A stretch of 16,323 nucleotides of DNA from Fidelibacterota bacterium (GTDB lineage: Bacteria > Marinisomatota > Marinisomatia > SCGC-AAA003-L08 > GCA-002719095): positions 1-16,323 of the forward strand of contig PAHI01000004.1 of the NCBI GenBank assembly GCA_002705575.1, given 5' to 3'. Every line of letters starts with the position of its first letter. Position 1 is the stretch's first letter. Below, in pieces: positions 1 to 7,399 of the stretch. The notes below the pieces were generated by a model. It did not search any database. It saw nothing but the letters and a program-made list of their open reading frames with translations, and had not been told where the DNA came from. A program made the translations under genes and the position numbers.

Positions 1-1296
1 ATTTTCTTTGTTTGAAAAAGCTTGAAAAATTAGTTCTGCAATCCTTTTTGAAGCACCCATAAAGTTTGTGGGTCTTACAGCTTTATCTGATGAGATTAAA
101 AGTAAATGTTCTGTTCGATATTTTTGAGCGACCTTGCATAAATTTAAAGTGGAAAAAACATTATTCTTAATTCCTTGGAATGGATTTTCCTCAACCAGAG
201 GGACATGTTTATATGCAGCGGCGTGAAATATAATATTGATATCGAATTTTTCAAACAAATGGTCAAGAAAATTCTTATCTAATAAATTACCAAGTAACGA
301 ATACATCTTAATATTAGGATTTATATCAATTAAATCTTGTTGAATTTTATAGAGTGCGTATTCACTAATATCAATCATCAATAAATATGAAGGCGCAAGC
401 CTTATGATTTGCCTGCAAATTTCACTTCCTATTGAACCTCCAGCTCCTGTTACGCAAATCACTTTTCCCTCTATTTCGGACTTTAGCAAATCTAGATTTG
501 GAGTTATAGGATCCCTTCCTAAAATATTTTCTATAGATATTGGCTTTAAAGAACTTATTGAAGCTTTACCTGATGAAATTTCTTCAACTGAAGGAATCTG
601 TAAAACAGGAATATTCAACTCAGCTAATGAGTTTAATAATAATTTCATTTTATGTTTATTTAAAGATGGAATTGCAATAAATAATTGCTCAAAATTCTTT
701 ACATAATTTGCAATATGTTTTGGATTTTTTATTTCGATACCATTAATAAATCTATTTTGTAAAATTTCAGAATCATCAAAAAAGTACACTACATTAAATC
801 TTCTATCAAGTTTCAATGATGCCAAAAGTTGATTACCTGCTTCCCCAGCTCCATAAATAGCAACTTTTGTATATTTAAAGTCTATACTTTTAAAAAAGAA
901 AACTAAATCTTTAAAAATTACTCTTGCAAAAGTTATAGATAAACTAATAAATATCCAAAGCCATAAATAAATAAGATTTTCTTTTAAAGAGAAGTTGAAA
1001 AGCTTACTCAATACACTTAATAAAAATAGAGAACCTAATGTTCTTAGAGATAATAATAATAATGATTTATCATCTAAATATCTTGTTATAGATTTGTATT
1101 GACCCGTAAAAAGATATATTAATATAGAAATTAATATCAAAGGAATATAAAAATTTAAATTAAATTGTTCCCCAGTTACTAATAATCCAATATTAAGAGA
1201 TGCGCTGATGAGAAATATATCTACAAACAATAATATTATTCTCCTAACATAAATAGGACTTTTTGATAAGAATAAGTAAATAATTCTTTTAAGCAT
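1..1296 (-). CDS. CapD/WbpM-type UDP-HexNAc 4,6-dehydratase (partial, C-terminus off window)
   Basis: Membrane-anchored nucleotide-sugar dehydratase of the CapD/WbpM/PglF family, which converts UDP-GlcNAc to a 4-keto-6-deoxy intermediate. The first 432 residues are in the window; the C-terminus lies beyond the left edge. About four hydrophobic segments occupy residues 18-135. A first nucleotide-binding fold has GAGEAG at 149-154. The catalytic Rossmann domain starts with TGAGGSIG at 283-290, followed by HAAAYKHVPLVE at 358-369 and SSDKAVRPTNFMGASKR at 402-418. Met413 sits where short-chain dehydrogenases have catalytic Tyr, the 'SMK' pattern of the long membrane-bound members. The ATG (1296-1294) overlaps the stop of the upstream transferase gene by one base (TAATG), implying translational coupling. 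It probably supplies the first sugar for that transferase, as WbpM does for WbpL (inference). Family confidence is high; the exact product sugar cannot be read. Confidence 0.93.
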   Translation of the reverse strand, partial: MLKRIIYLFLSKSPIYVRRIILLFVDIFLISASLNIGLLVTGEQFNLNFYIPLILISILIYLFTGQYKSITRYLDDKSLLLLSLRTLGSLFLLSVLSKLFNFSLKENLIYLWLWIFISLSITFARVIFKDLVFFFKSIDFKYTKVAIYGAGEAGNQLLASLKLDRRFNVVYFFDDSEILQNRFINGIEIKNPKHIANYVKNFEQLFIAIPSLNKHKMKLLLNSLAELNIPVLQIPSVEEISSGKASISSLKPISIENILGRDPITPNLDLLKSEIEGKVICVTGAGGSIGSEICRQIIRLAPSYLLMIDISEYALYKIQQDLIDINPNIKMYSLLGNLLDKNFLDHLFEKFDINIIFHAAAYKHVPLVEENPFQGIKNNVFSTLNLCKVAQKYRTEHLLLISSDKAVRPTNFMGASKRIAELIFQAFSNKEN

Positions 1297-2216
1297 TATT
1301 CCTCAAGGAATGGAACAGCGTAAAATTTATTTAGAAAAAATCCAATCATCAATACAAATGTTATTACCATAGATACAATTGTTAGATTGTAAGTATAAGC
1401 TGATAAGGCTATCAAGAGGGAACAAGAACAATATATTGTTGCGACCTTGTTGTGGTTTATACCAGAAGCAGCCAACCTTTGATAAAGATGTTTTTTATGA
1501 GATGAAAATATATTTTGTTTATTTATAAATCTGGCTAATACGCAAAAAAAAGCATCACAATAAATAGGTAAAGTAACTGCTAGTGAAAAAAAAGCTATTT
1601 TATAATCACCTATCTTTATAATTTCCATAAAAAAAATTGCACCTAAAAAAGTACTTCCAACATCACCCATAAAAACTTTAGCAGGACTTTTATTTAACAA
1701 TAAAAAAGCTAATAGTCCCCCTATTAATGGATATAAATTATTACTTTGATTCATAATTAATAAGTGTGTAAAAGCAATTATCATATTTGATGAAACTAAA
1801 GCATCAATCCCATCAATAAAATTTGTAAAGTTTATAATTCCTGTCCCTGCTATTAAAAGAATAATAATAAAAAATTTGTTATCGATTGGTAAATTAAGAT
1901 TAAAATTGAGAATAAAAAAAACTGTAATGAATTGTATTAGATACCTTATCTTTGAACTTATTGTATAAAGATCATCTAAATAACTAATAATTATTAAAGG
2001 CAGTAAAAATAGTAAGGAATAAAACTTTGTAAATGGAATTGCAAGTAAAGAAATTAAAATAAATACTATTCCTCCACCCCTATAAACAGGTCTATGATGA
2101 GAACTTCTCTCATTTGGGATATCTAAAGTTAAAAAGGGAATAATTTTTATTAATAGAGCATAAGAAAAAATAATTGAGAAAAATAATATAATTAAATTTG
2201 AAATAAATAAATTCAT
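1296..2216 (-). CDS. WecA/WbpL-like undecaprenyl-phosphate sugar-1-phosphate transferase (MraY family)
   Basis: Polytopic membrane enzyme of glycosyltransferase family 4 (MraY/WecA/WbpL) that moves a HexNAc-1-phosphate from UDP-sugar to undecaprenyl phosphate and so starts the repeat unit. All family motifs are visible in its 306 residues: the RSSHHRPVYRGGG loop near 38-49, the Asp pair D81-D82 after a membrane segment, NFTNFIDGID at 129-138, MGDVGS at 183-188, and the cytoplasmic loop HKKHLYQR at 240-247, typical of the WecA/WbpL branch rather than MraY. About ten hydrophobic stretches are evident. ATG at 2216; the stop overlaps the capD-like start by one base. Upstream lies a 39-base gap after the polymerase gene. 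The lipid carrier is well supported by family; the donor sugar (GlcNAc, QuiNAc or FucNAc) is unknown. Confidence 0.92.
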   Translation of the reverse strand: MNLFISNLIILFFSIIFSYALLIKIIPFLTLDIPNERSSHHRPVYRGGGIVFILISLLAIPFTKFYSLLFLLPLIIISYLDDLYTISSKIRYLIQFITVFFILNFNLNLPIDNKFFIIILLIAGTGIINFTNFIDGIDALVSSNMIIAFTHLLIMNQSNNLYPLIGGLLAFLLLNKSPAKVFMGDVGSTFLGAIFFMEIIKIGDYKIAFFSLAVTLPIYCDAFFCVLARFINKQNIFSSHKKHLYQRLAASGINHNKVATIYCSCSLLIALSAYTYNLTIVSMVITFVLMIGFFLNKFYAVPFLEE

Positions 2217-2255
2217 AAAATATGACTTTAAATGTTTTTTATATTTATAAAATAT

Positions 2256-3578
2256 TTAAACACCTTTTTTTTTATTTTCAAATATTATAAACATCAAAGA
2301 TAAACTTATAAATGAAAAGGGATAAGTCAAAGGAACGGCTCCTAAAGCTGAAATGAAGCAAGCCATAAAAAAGAATATTGAGACCAACTCATTAAAAGAA
2401 AATTTATATCTTAATATGTTTGAATAATCTACAAATAACTTTATAGGCCTAAAAAGTCTTATATATTTTCTCAATAAAAGCATAAATATTAACCCTAAAA
2501 TAACCCCATATTCTAATAAAGTACAAATAAAAAGAGAGTTAAGAGCAAACCTTTCAACTTTTAAATTTTGAATAAAATAAACATTATTTTGAAGAAACTC
2601 TGGCATTAAAGCTGACTTTGTTATCACTAGTTGACTAAAAGAACCTGAACCTGAACCAATTAATAATTCCAAAAAAGAAGTCTTAAAAAGAACAATATAT
2701 GGCAATAATTTATAACCTAATGATTTATCAATTATTGCAATTAAACTTAAATCAAAATTAGCAAAGATATTTGAAAATCTTGTATATAAAAAAGTGTGTG
2801 TATATTGGCCAATGAAAAATATCCCTACAAGCATTATTGAAATTATTGAAAAAATTCTTAAAGATTTTTTGGATATACTTAAATTAGATATTAAAGAAAT
2901 TAAAAATAAAGTTATAAATATTATAAGACTTATAAATAATGAAACAAAATATAATCCTGAAGAATGAAATAGCGAAACAATTATCCATACACTTGATATT
3001 ATTGATAAAGCATTTAATCTAATATTATTTAAAATCCAAAACGATAATCCAATGATAAATAGTAAAAATGGAGCAAAAAGACCGTGTTCAGGAAATAGTC
3101 CAGATATTGTACCCACAACTTGTGTAGATCTATTGGGTACAAAGATGAGAGCCTTTATATTTACCAATGATGAATAAAGAGAGCCGTTAAATCTATAAAC
3201 CAACTCCAGTAAGCAAAAAACAAGATTTGGAAGAGTTAAATAGATTAATGGCTGAATATATTTTTTTTTAAAATATAAGATGTTTTTGGAATGATTGTAA
3301 ATTATTATTGGTACTAAAAGAGAAACAATAATAGTAAAAATTCCAACAAATCTTAGAATAAGCTCCAAGATATTAAACCTGAAATATTTTAAGAATCCTA
3401 TAGAAAAAGATAATATCGTAATTGGTAATGCATAATTTATTAACCTTCTTACTTTTAGAAATTTAAGATAAAATAACGGTAATATTAGAATTTGAAAACC
3501 TATATATGAGGAGCCTACATTAATAACTGAAGGAAATTGGGAAAGAAATACATAAAGAAAAAAGTAAAAAGATATCAT
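2256..3578 (-). CDS. Wzy-like O-antigen/polysaccharide polymerase (membrane protein)
   Basis: Hydrophobic 440-residue protein with roughly ten to twelve membrane segments spread over its whole length and a larger hydrophilic loop in the second half (about residues 260-345). This profile, together with a segment resembling the O-antigen ligase/polymerase family (SGLFPEHGLFAPF, about 159-171, and GSGSGSF near 309-315), points to Wzy, the periplasmic-side polymerase that joins lipid-linked repeat units. Sequence similarity in this family is always weak, so the call rests on topology, length and position: it sits between a glycosyltransferase gene (8 bases upstream) and the repeat-unit-initiating transferase (39 bases downstream). 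An O-antigen ligase (WaaL) has a similar shape and cannot be excluded. ATG at 3578. Confidence 0.75.
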   Translation of the reverse strand: MISFYFFLYVFLSQFPSVINVGSSYIGFQILILPLFYLKFLKVRRLINYALPITILSFSIGFLKYFRFNILELILRFVGIFTIIVSLLVPIIIYNHSKNILYFKKKYIQPLIYLTLPNLVFCLLELVYRFNGSLYSSLVNIKALIFVPNRSTQVVGTISGLFPEHGLFAPFLLFIIGLSFWILNNIRLNALSIISSVWIIVSLFHSSGLYFVSLFISLIIFITLFLISLISNLSISKKSLRIFSIISIMLVGIFFIGQYTHTFLYTRFSNIFANFDLSLIAIIDKSLGYKLLPYIVLFKTSFLELLIGSGSGSFSQLVITKSALMPEFLQNNVYFIQNLKVERFALNSLFICTLLEYGVILGLIFMLLLRKYIRLFRPIKLFVDYSNILRYKFSFNELVSIFFFMACFISALGAVPLTYPFSFISLSLMFIIFENKKKGV

Positions 3579-3586
3579 AGGATTAT

Positions 3587-4351
3587 CTAATCTATAAATT
3601 TCTTCAAAATATTAATAACTAAAGCTAATGCATAAAAAATAGATTTTAAATTTATAGGGAAAATTCTTGATATTAGGATTTTGTTTATCGATTTACGCAT
3701 TAATTTTAAATTACTGGATAAGTGATCAACATTTTTAATCCTTTCAGACTTACTCGATATTTTAACCAATTCTTGATTAACGAACAAAAATTTACTTTGA
3801 TTTTTGAGTTTTATATAAAGATCTAAATCCTCTCCGTATCTAATATCCTCATTATAGGAACCAACTTTTTCTAATAAAATTCTTCTGCAAGTAAATGCTG
3901 GAGTAACATATAAAGACTTAAATAAATAAATAAAACCATAATGATATTTATATTTATGAGTATTAATAATATTTTTTTTTAATTTAGTTGTTGTGAAATC
4001 ATGAAACAAAACTTCAGGTTTAAAATTAGTTAGATAATAATTAATAATATCGTATCTTTCTTTACATACGAAGTCATCTGGATCATGAAAAGAGATATAT
4101 TCAGCATTAGAAATTTTTATACCGTTATTTCTAGAAGCGCTGGGTCCAAAATTTGATTTATTCCTGAACAGAATAATATTTTTAAATTCGTTCAACTTAG
4201 AATTTAATAAATTATAAAAATCTAAGTCAGAGTAATCATCAACGATAATAATTTTTGAATATTTTTTAATATTTTGACTTACAAAACTATAAAGGCTATT
4301 TAAGTATCTGTATGAGTTGTATGTAGTTATTATTAGATCATGAGAAAGCAT
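3587..4351 (-). CDS. Family 2 glycosyltransferase
   Basis: Cytoplasmic or membrane-associated GT-A fold glycosyltransferase of 254 residues that adds a sugar to the growing lipid-linked repeat unit. The N-terminus DLIITTYNSYRYL (5-17) is the family 2 opening. VDDYSD (37-42) holds the nucleotide-binding Asp pair, GPSASRNNGI (69-78) is the usual loop, HDPDD (89-93) is the metal-binding DxD motif, and GEDLDL (173-178) supplies the acidic catalytic-base region. The C-terminus has one amphipathic or hydrophobic stretch (about 225-250), common in membrane-associated members. It lies 8 bases upstream of the polymerase and 41 bases downstream of rfbF. Substrate and linkage cannot be deduced; the neighbouring CDP-6-deoxyhexose genes make that sugar a candidate donor (inference). 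Confidence 0.9.
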   Translation of the reverse strand: MLSHDLIITTYNSYRYLNSLYSFVSQNIKKYSKIIIVDDYSDLDFYNLLNSKLNEFKNIILFRNKSNFGPSASRNNGIKISNAEYISFHDPDDFVCKERYDIINYYLTNFKPEVLFHDFTTTKLKKNIINTHKYKYHYGFIYLFKSLYVTPAFTCRRILLEKVGSYNEDIRYGEDLDLYIKLKNQSKFLFVNQELVKISSKSERIKNVDHLSSNLKLMRKSINKILISRIFPINLKSIFYALALVINILKKFID

Positions 4352-4392
4352 AAAGATATAAAACAGGTATTTTAAAAAATATAATTAAGTAT

Positions 4393-5154
4393 TTACTTCC
4401 AAGGTGGTTTTTTATCATTGCAAAGAGAATCTAAAATTAACTTATCTCTTTTTGTATCCATGCAATGCCAAAAACCATTATGTTGATAAGCTGCTAGTTT
4501 ATTTTCAGAAGAAAGATTAATTAATGGCTCTTTTTCTAATACCGTATTATCATTTTCTAAATAATCAAATATTTCAGGTTCAAATACGAAAAACCCTCCA
4601 TTAATCCATCCTTTTTGAGTTTGAGGCTTTTCTGAAAAACTAATTACGTTTTTATCTTTAATTTGTAACTCTCCGAATCTAGCCACTGGTCTTACAGCGG
4701 TTACAGTTGCAACTTTTGAATTATTTTTATGAAATTCAATCAATTTTTTAATGTTAATATCAGAAACCCCATCACCATATGTCAACATAAATGTCTCATT
4801 CCCAATATATCTTTTAAGTCTGAGAATTCTTCCTCCAGTCATAGATGATTTTCCAGTATTAACTAATTTAATATTCCAATCAATTTCAGTTGTCTTTAAA
4901 AAATTTTTTGTGCCATCTTTAAGATTGATTTCCAAGTCTGAATTAAGATTCTTAAAGTTTAAAAAATATTCTTTTATAACTTCTGATTTATAACCCAAAG
5001 CAATAATAAAATCATTAAACCCATGCTTCGAATAGATAGTCATTATATGGTTAATTATAGGTTCATTTCCAATCCTTATCATTGGCTTAGGAATTACATC
5101 GGTATATTCTGATATCCTTGTACCAAAACCTCCTGCTAGAATTACAACCTTCAT
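4393..5154 (-). CDS. rfbF: Glucose-1-phosphate cytidylyltransferase
   Basis: Makes CDP-glucose from glucose-1-phosphate and CTP, the first step to CDP-6-deoxyhexoses. The 253-residue protein opens with MKVVILAGGFGTR, whose signature loop (8-13) continues into SEYTDVIPKPM (15-25), the RfbF-specific form of the sugar-nucleotidyltransferase motif. YGDGVSD (126-132) carries a metal-binding Asp, SEKP is at 174-177, WINGGFFVF at 183-191, and the family-typical FWHCMDT at 228-234. I place the start at the ATG at 5154: it overlaps the upstream stop as ATGA, has GGGAAAG about 6 bases ahead, and gives the standard N-terminus. A TTG at 5166 would add four residues and is less likely. With rfbG and the cupin gene it forms a coupled trio; high confidence. 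Confidence 0.95.
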   Translation of the reverse strand: MKVVILAGGFGTRISEYTDVIPKPMIRIGNEPIINHIMTIYSKHGFNDFIIALGYKSEVIKEYFLNFKNLNSDLEINLKDGTKNFLKTTEIDWNIKLVNTGKSSMTGGRILRLKRYIGNETFMLTYGDGVSDINIKKLIEFHKNNSKVATVTAVRPVARFGELQIKDKNVISFSEKPQTQKGWINGGFFVFEPEIFDYLENDNTVLEKEPLINLSSENKLAAYQHNGFWHCMDTKRDKLILDSLCNDKKPPWK

Positions 5155-5573
5155 AAACTTTCCCAATTAAATTTTATTTTTGATAATTCTGACTTCTTTG
5201 ATTCTCTAGGATCATGAATAATATTTGAAAGATTTACAACTAAATTTGAGTATAAGCCAATTCCTTTGAAGCCGAACCAAATATTTGGCGGGACTGTTAA
5301 TCTTTTATAGTTATTTTCACCTATTTTGAAAACTTGAAAAGAAGAACTTTGTTCATTATAAAAAACAAATCCAACTTCGCCAACAGGTACAACTAAATTC
5401 ATAGTCATTTCAGTATGCATCTTCCATCCTTTGATTTTCCCATTTTTTATGAATGAAAAATATGCCTCTCCGAAACCATAAAAAGAATTATCATTCGCTT
5501 TGATAAAGTGCTTAACATCACCTCCATCAACAGGAATAACTTTAAGATCACCCTCCGTAATAAAATTTTCCAT
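5151..5573 (-). CDS. RmlC-like cupin sugar epimerase (dTDP-4-dehydrorhamnose 3,5-epimerase-related)
   Basis: Small 140-residue single-domain cupin related to COG1898 (RmlC). Visible features are the strand-rich core KGWKMHTEMTMNLVVPVG (48-65) with His53 in the position of the RmlC active-site histidine, NYKRLTVPPNIWFGFKG (88-104), and SNIIHDPRES (116-125). It is shorter than classical RmlC (about 180 residues), and I see no clear counterpart of the catalytic Tyr. Its place between rfbG and rfbF, translationally coupled on both sides (TGATG upstream, ATGA downstream), indicates that it epimerises CDP-4-keto-6-deoxyglucose rather than a dTDP sugar (inference). Start chosen at the ATG at 5573; a TTG three bases earlier is possible. 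The family is likely, the substrate unproven, and an isomerase role of the FdtA/WxcM type is the alternative. Confidence 0.8.
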   Translation of the reverse strand: MENFITEGDLKVIPVDGGDVKHFIKANDNSFYGFGEAYFSFIKNGKIKGWKMHTEMTMNLVVPVGEVGFVFYNEQSSSFQVFKIGENNYKRLTVPPNIWFGFKGIGLYSNLVVNLSNIIHDPRESKKSELSKIKFNWESL

Positions 5574-6664
5574 CAATCACATAAAAAATCGGTGTTTTCA
5601 CTTAATTTAGAGAATAACTTTATTTGATCTAAACTTATTTCTCTAGTCTTACATGGATTTGATCTAAAAAACTCATACCAAGATGCAGTCAATTCTAGTG
5701 TCTGATTAAAGTTTAATGTTGGTAGCCATCCAAGTTTATATTGAGCTTTATCGCAGTTTAATTTTAGGAGTTTAGATTCTGAATTAAAATTTAAAAATTC
5801 ATTGTCAAAATTATAATTTAAATTTGGCAAATACTTTGAAAGACATTTAACTAATTCCAGAACAGATTTGTTTTGCTCAGAAGAAGGACCGAAATTATAT
5901 GTGCCTCCATTTATAGAATCTTTCATTGTAAGTTCTGAAGCAACTAATAAATAACCTGATAATGGTTCTAATACATGTTGCCAAGGCCTTGTTGAATTTG
6001 GATTTCTAAGTAAAACAGGTTTATTTTGTAACCAAGACCTAATACAGTCAGGAACAATTCTATTGAGAGCCCAATCTCCACCTCCAATAACATTTCCTGC
6101 TCTTACAGAACAAATTTTAATATCGGAAGATCCTTTAAAATATGACCTATAGTATGAAGAAATTGATAATTCTGCACAAGCTTTGGATGAGCTATATGGA
6201 TCAGAACCTCCTAACTTATCTGTTTCTCTGTAACCCCAGGCCCATTCCTGATTATCATAAACTTTATCGCTGGTAATAAAAATTGCTATACATTTTTTTA
6301 AACTAACCCTTATTGACTCTAGGATGTTTAATGTACCTATGGTGTTAGTTTTATAAGTCTCTAATGGATTAGAAAGGGAAATATTAACTAATGGTTGTGC
6401 TGCTAAGTGAAAAATAAAATCTGGTTTTATTTCTTTTATTGTGGAATTCAATTTTTCAAAGTCCCTTATATCAAGTCTAATATCTTTAATCAAGCCACTA
6501 ATCATTGATGATTCAAAATTAGATGGATTAGTTGGAACGTCTAATGATATTCCATATAATTTTGCACCTAACTCATGGAGCCATAATGATAACCATGATC
6601 CCTTAAATCCTGTATGTCCTGTAATTAGAACTTTTTTATTACTAAAAATATTATTTTTATTCAA
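5573..6664 (-). CDS. rfbG: CDP-glucose 4,6-dehydratase
   Basis: Converts CDP-glucose to CDP-4-keto-6-deoxyglucose using tightly bound NAD. The 363-residue protein has the near-diagnostic N-terminal Rossmann motif TGHTGFKGSWL (15-25), HLAAQPLV at 86-93, TSDKVYDN at 131-138 with the active-site Thr/Ser-Asp-Lys, DPYSSSK at 155-161 carrying the YxxxK catalytic pair (Tyr157, Lys161), and RAGNVIGGGDW at 188-198. Length and N-terminus match the family only if translation starts at TTG (6664): the frame is closed by TAA at 6682 and no ATG or GTG lies between that stop and the Rossmann motif. This is the first gene of the seven-gene minus-strand unit, so its promoter should lie in 6665-6817. No RfbH-type 3-dehydrase and no 4-ketoreductase for this intermediate are in the window. 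Confidence 0.95.
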   Translation of the reverse strand: MNKNNIFSNKKVLITGHTGFKGSWLSLWLHELGAKLYGISLDVPTNPSNFESSMISGLIKDIRLDIRDFEKLNSTIKEIKPDFIFHLAAQPLVNISLSNPLETYKTNTIGTLNILESIRVSLKKCIAIFITSDKVYDNQEWAWGYRETDKLGGSDPYSSSKACAELSISSYYRSYFKGSSDIKICSVRAGNVIGGGDWALNRIVPDCIRSWLQNKPVLLRNPNSTRPWQHVLEPLSGYLLVASELTMKDSINGGTYNFGPSSEQNKSVLELVKCLSKYLPNLNYNFDNEFLNFNSESKLLKLNCDKAQYKLGWLPTLNFNQTLELTASWYEFFRSNPCKTREISLDQIKLFSKLSENTDFLCD

Positions 6665-6817
6665 AAATTTATCTAAAATTTATACAAATATAACACATAA
6701 CAAAATTAAGCTATTTAAGATATTTTTTTTATTTCTAGGCTAATTATTTATAATATTTAGTGTTAATTAATATATTCGATAAACCTAATATTAAATTTAA
6801 AAACAAGAGATAAAAAA
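6665..6817. promoter_or_regulatory. Divergent intergenic region, likely promoters for both flanking units
   Basis: This 153-base AT-rich gap separates the divergent rfbG (minus) and gmhB-like (plus) genes, so promoters for both must lie in or near it. TATA-like hexamers occur on both strands, for example around 6679-6692 for minus and around 6769-6776 for plus, but I found no convincing paired -35 element, and such hexamers are expected by chance at this base composition. AAGAGA at 6805-6810 is a weak ribosome-binding site 7 bases ahead of the plus-strand ATG. Confidence 0.35.
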
Positions 6818-7390
6818 ATGCCTAATGATAAAAATTCTCATTCTTTAAATAAAAACAAAGCTCTTTTTCTAGATAGGGATGGCGTTATTAATTATGATTA
6901 CGGATATGTTTATAAGAAAGAAAATTTTATTTTTAGATCGGAGATTTTCGATATTTGCAAAAAAGCTCTTTTTTATAAATTTAAAATAATTATTATCACT
7001 AACCAATCTGGAATTGGACAAAATTTGTATACAAAAAAAGATTTTGATTTACTTAATAAATTTATGATTGAAAAATTTACAGCAAAAAAAATTCAAATAT
7101 CAGATGTATATTACTGTCCTTATCATCCTATCAAAGGTAAAGGAAAATATTTAAAAGATTCTTATAATAGAAAGCCTAATCCTGGAATGTTAATTCAAGC
7201 ATCTAGAGAACATTTAATTAATCTAAATGAATCTATAATGATAGGGGATAAAGAAACTGATTATAAAGCAGCAATTAGTGCAAAATTAAAATACTATATC
7301 GATGCAAATCAAAAAGATTGGGATCAAAAATTTTTTAAATTAATATACGACTTAAGAAAAAATAAATGCGATAATGAGCACAATAACTAA
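6818..7390 (+). CDS. GmhB-like HAD phosphatase (heptose-1,7-bisphosphate 7-phosphatase family)
   Basis: HAD-superfamily phosphatase of 190 residues, closest by motif to D-glycero-D-manno-heptose-1,7-bisphosphate phosphatase GmhB and the HisB phosphatase domain. The catalytic motif LDRDGVIN (18-25) gives nucleophile Asp19 and acid/base Asp21; TNQSGIG (61-67) is HAD motif II, RKPNPGM (118-124) contains the motif III lysine, and GDKETD (143-148) is motif IV. Classical GmhB binds zinc through CxH plus CxC. Here CPYH (100-103) keeps the first pair, but the second pair appears replaced by Ser115 and Asn117 just before RKP. The ATG at 6818 follows a weak AAGAGA. The gene pairs with a GT4 gene 9 bases downstream. 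With the SIS gene at 10060 it suggests a heptose-like sugar phosphate pathway, but no heptose kinase or nucleotidyltransferase is present. Confidence 0.85.
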   Translation: MPNDKNSHSLNKNKALFLDRDGVINYDYGYVYKKENFIFRSEIFDICKKALFYKFKIIIITNQSGIGQNLYTKKDFDLLNKFMIEKFTAKKIQISDVYYCPYHPIKGKGKYLKDSYNRKPNPGMLIQASREHLINLNESIMIGDKETDYKAAISAKLKYYIDANQKDWDQKFFKLIYDLRKNKCDNEHNN

Positions 7391-7399
7391 AAGTTATTT

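Noticed and set aside
404..706. Plus-strand open frame of 100 codons
   Set aside because: Lies entirely antisense to the capD-like gene, whose motifs are intact; its translation matches no family I recognise.
4751..4993. Plus-strand open frame of 80 codons, and similar antisense frames at 6441-6743 and 11872-12057
   Set aside because: Each is opposite a well-supported minus-strand gene (rfbF, rfbG, fusion gene) and shows no motifs of its own.
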